NCBI GenBank assembly: GCA_947462115.1
Contig: CANHON010000329.1
Location: 1 to 5,245, forward strand
Direction of reading: 5' to 3'
DNA from: Deltaproteobacteria bacterium
Lineage (GTDB): Bacteria > Myxococcota_A > UBA796 > UBA2385
Length of the DNA: 5,245 bases
The notes beneath the pieces are model-generated. The model was not told the origin of the DNA and did no database searches. It saw only the letters and a list, made by a program, of their open reading frames with translations. The position numbers and the translations under genes were made by a program. Of this stretch, positions 4,715 to 5,245 are shown in pieces; within the stretch, counting starts at the first letter, position 1; each line of letters starts with the position of its first letter.

Positions 4715-5245
4715 TTAGACCTGGGCTTCGGCTTCGGCGGCCGGCAGCAGGCTCAGGGCGAGCACCTGGTCCACGTGGTCCACGAACAAGAACTGCAGCT
4801 CGTCGCGGATCTCGGGGGCGATGTCCACGAGGTCGTTCTCGTTGAGGCGCGGCAGGATGACCTCGCGCACGCCGGCCCGCCGGGCGGCGAGCACCTTCTC
4901 TTTGATGCCGCCCACCGGCAGCACCTTGCCCCGCAGCGTGATCTCGCCGGTCATCGCCAGGCCCGGCCGCACGAGGCGCCCGGTCATCAGGCTGCAGAGC
5001 GCGGTGACCAAGCCCACGCCGGCGCTCGGGCCGTCCTGTCGGATGCCTCCGGCGGGGATGTGGACGGGCACCCCCCGCTCCTTCCAGGCGGCGGGGGTGA
5101 TGCCCAGCGAGGCGGCGCGGGTCTTGATGATGCTCATCGCGGCTTCGGCCGACTCTTTCATCGAGTCGCCGATGAGGTCGGTCACGCGGAGGCTGGCCTT
5201 CTCGTCGGCCCAGGAGGTGGCCTCGATGAACAGGATGTCGCCGCC
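4715..5245 (-). CDS. lon: Lon protease, C-terminal proteolytic domain (N-terminus beyond window)
   Basis: Lon is a cytoplasmic ATP-dependent Ser-Lys protease that degrades misfolded and regulatory proteins. The reverse strand is open from the right edge to a TAA at 4717-4715, giving 176 residues of an expected 750-850. Visible in order: the GGDILFIEA strand that opens the protease domain, the GDSMKESAEAA helix, the catalytic serine in DGPSAG (Ser codon 5026-5024), AMTGEITLRGKVLPVGGIKEK with the catalytic lysine (codon 4903-4901), and the closing LPRLNENDL block. The dyad is intact, so activity is expected. Two normally conserved segments differ: PxGAxPK before the serine motif reads PAGGIRQ, and TGQLGDVMKES reads TDLIGDSMKES. 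The protein ends in an acidic AEAEAQV tail. It is convergent with the dnaJ-like gene, 34 nt apart. A GTG at 5185 is not the start, because the conserved fold continues upstream. The true start and the ATPase domain are not visible. Confidence 0.95.
   Translation of the reverse strand, partial: GGDILFIEATSWADEKASLRVTDLIGDSMKESAEAAMSIIKTRAASLGITPAAWKERGVPVHIPAGGIRQDGPSAGVGLVTALCSLMTGRLVRPGLAMTGEITLRGKVLPVGGIKEKVLAARRAGVREVILPRLNENDLVDIAPEIRDELQFLFVDHVDQVLALSLLPAAEAEAQV

Noticed and set aside
5183..5185. GTG at 5185 as the start of a short stand-alone protease
   Set aside because: The conserved Lon sequence continues upstream in frame to the window edge (GGDILFIEA strand), so the gene is simply truncated by the window.

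Overview
The window is very G+C-rich (about 70% by eye). It is densely coding, with almost every third codon position G or C. A eukaryotic-type Ser/Thr kinase next to ClpX, a YqgE/AlgH protein, a zinc-finger-less DnaJ and a Lon protease suggests a high-GC bacterium of the myxobacterial/deltaproteobacterial kind (Myxococcota or relatives). That assignment is inference from composition and gene content, not from a marker gene.

Layout. (1) Positions 1-2981, minus strand: a compact three-gene block transcribed right to left, clpX (2981-1710), a YqgE/AlgH-family gene (1706-1170) and a Ser/Thr protein kinase (1127 to beyond base 1). Gaps are 3 and 42 nt, and all three genes lie in the same reading register. 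The kinase is cut by the left edge inside a Pro-rich, GCCC-repeat tail. (2) Positions 2982-3324: a divergent intergenic region with a sigma70-like promoter facing each way, each with a 17-bp spacer, plus an inverted repeat between them. (3) Positions 3325-4680, plus strand: a DnaJ-family co-chaperone lacking the zinc-finger domain, probably starting at a TTG with a good ribosome binding site. (4) Positions 4681-4714: a 34-nt convergent gap with no visible terminator. (5) Positions 4715-5245, minus strand: the C-terminal proteolytic domain of a Lon protease whose N-terminal part lies beyond the right edge.

Three genes concern protein quality control (ClpX unfoldase, J-protein co-chaperone for an Hsp70, Lon protease), and a signalling kinase sits in the clpX transcription unit. 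No clpP, tig or dnaK is seen. The canonical clpP-clpX-lon order is not present: clpX leads its own operon and lon faces dnaJ. ClpX and Lon both carry substitutions at normally well-conserved functional loops (RKH loop in ClpX; the segment before the catalytic Ser in Lon), so both may be secondary paralogues rather than the housekeeping copies. No mobile element, RNA gene or CRISPR array was seen. The most interesting aspects are the kinase/ClpX coupling, the possible leaderless start and repeat-rich tail of the kinase, and the divergent protease motifs; none amounts to a clearly new system on sequence alone.
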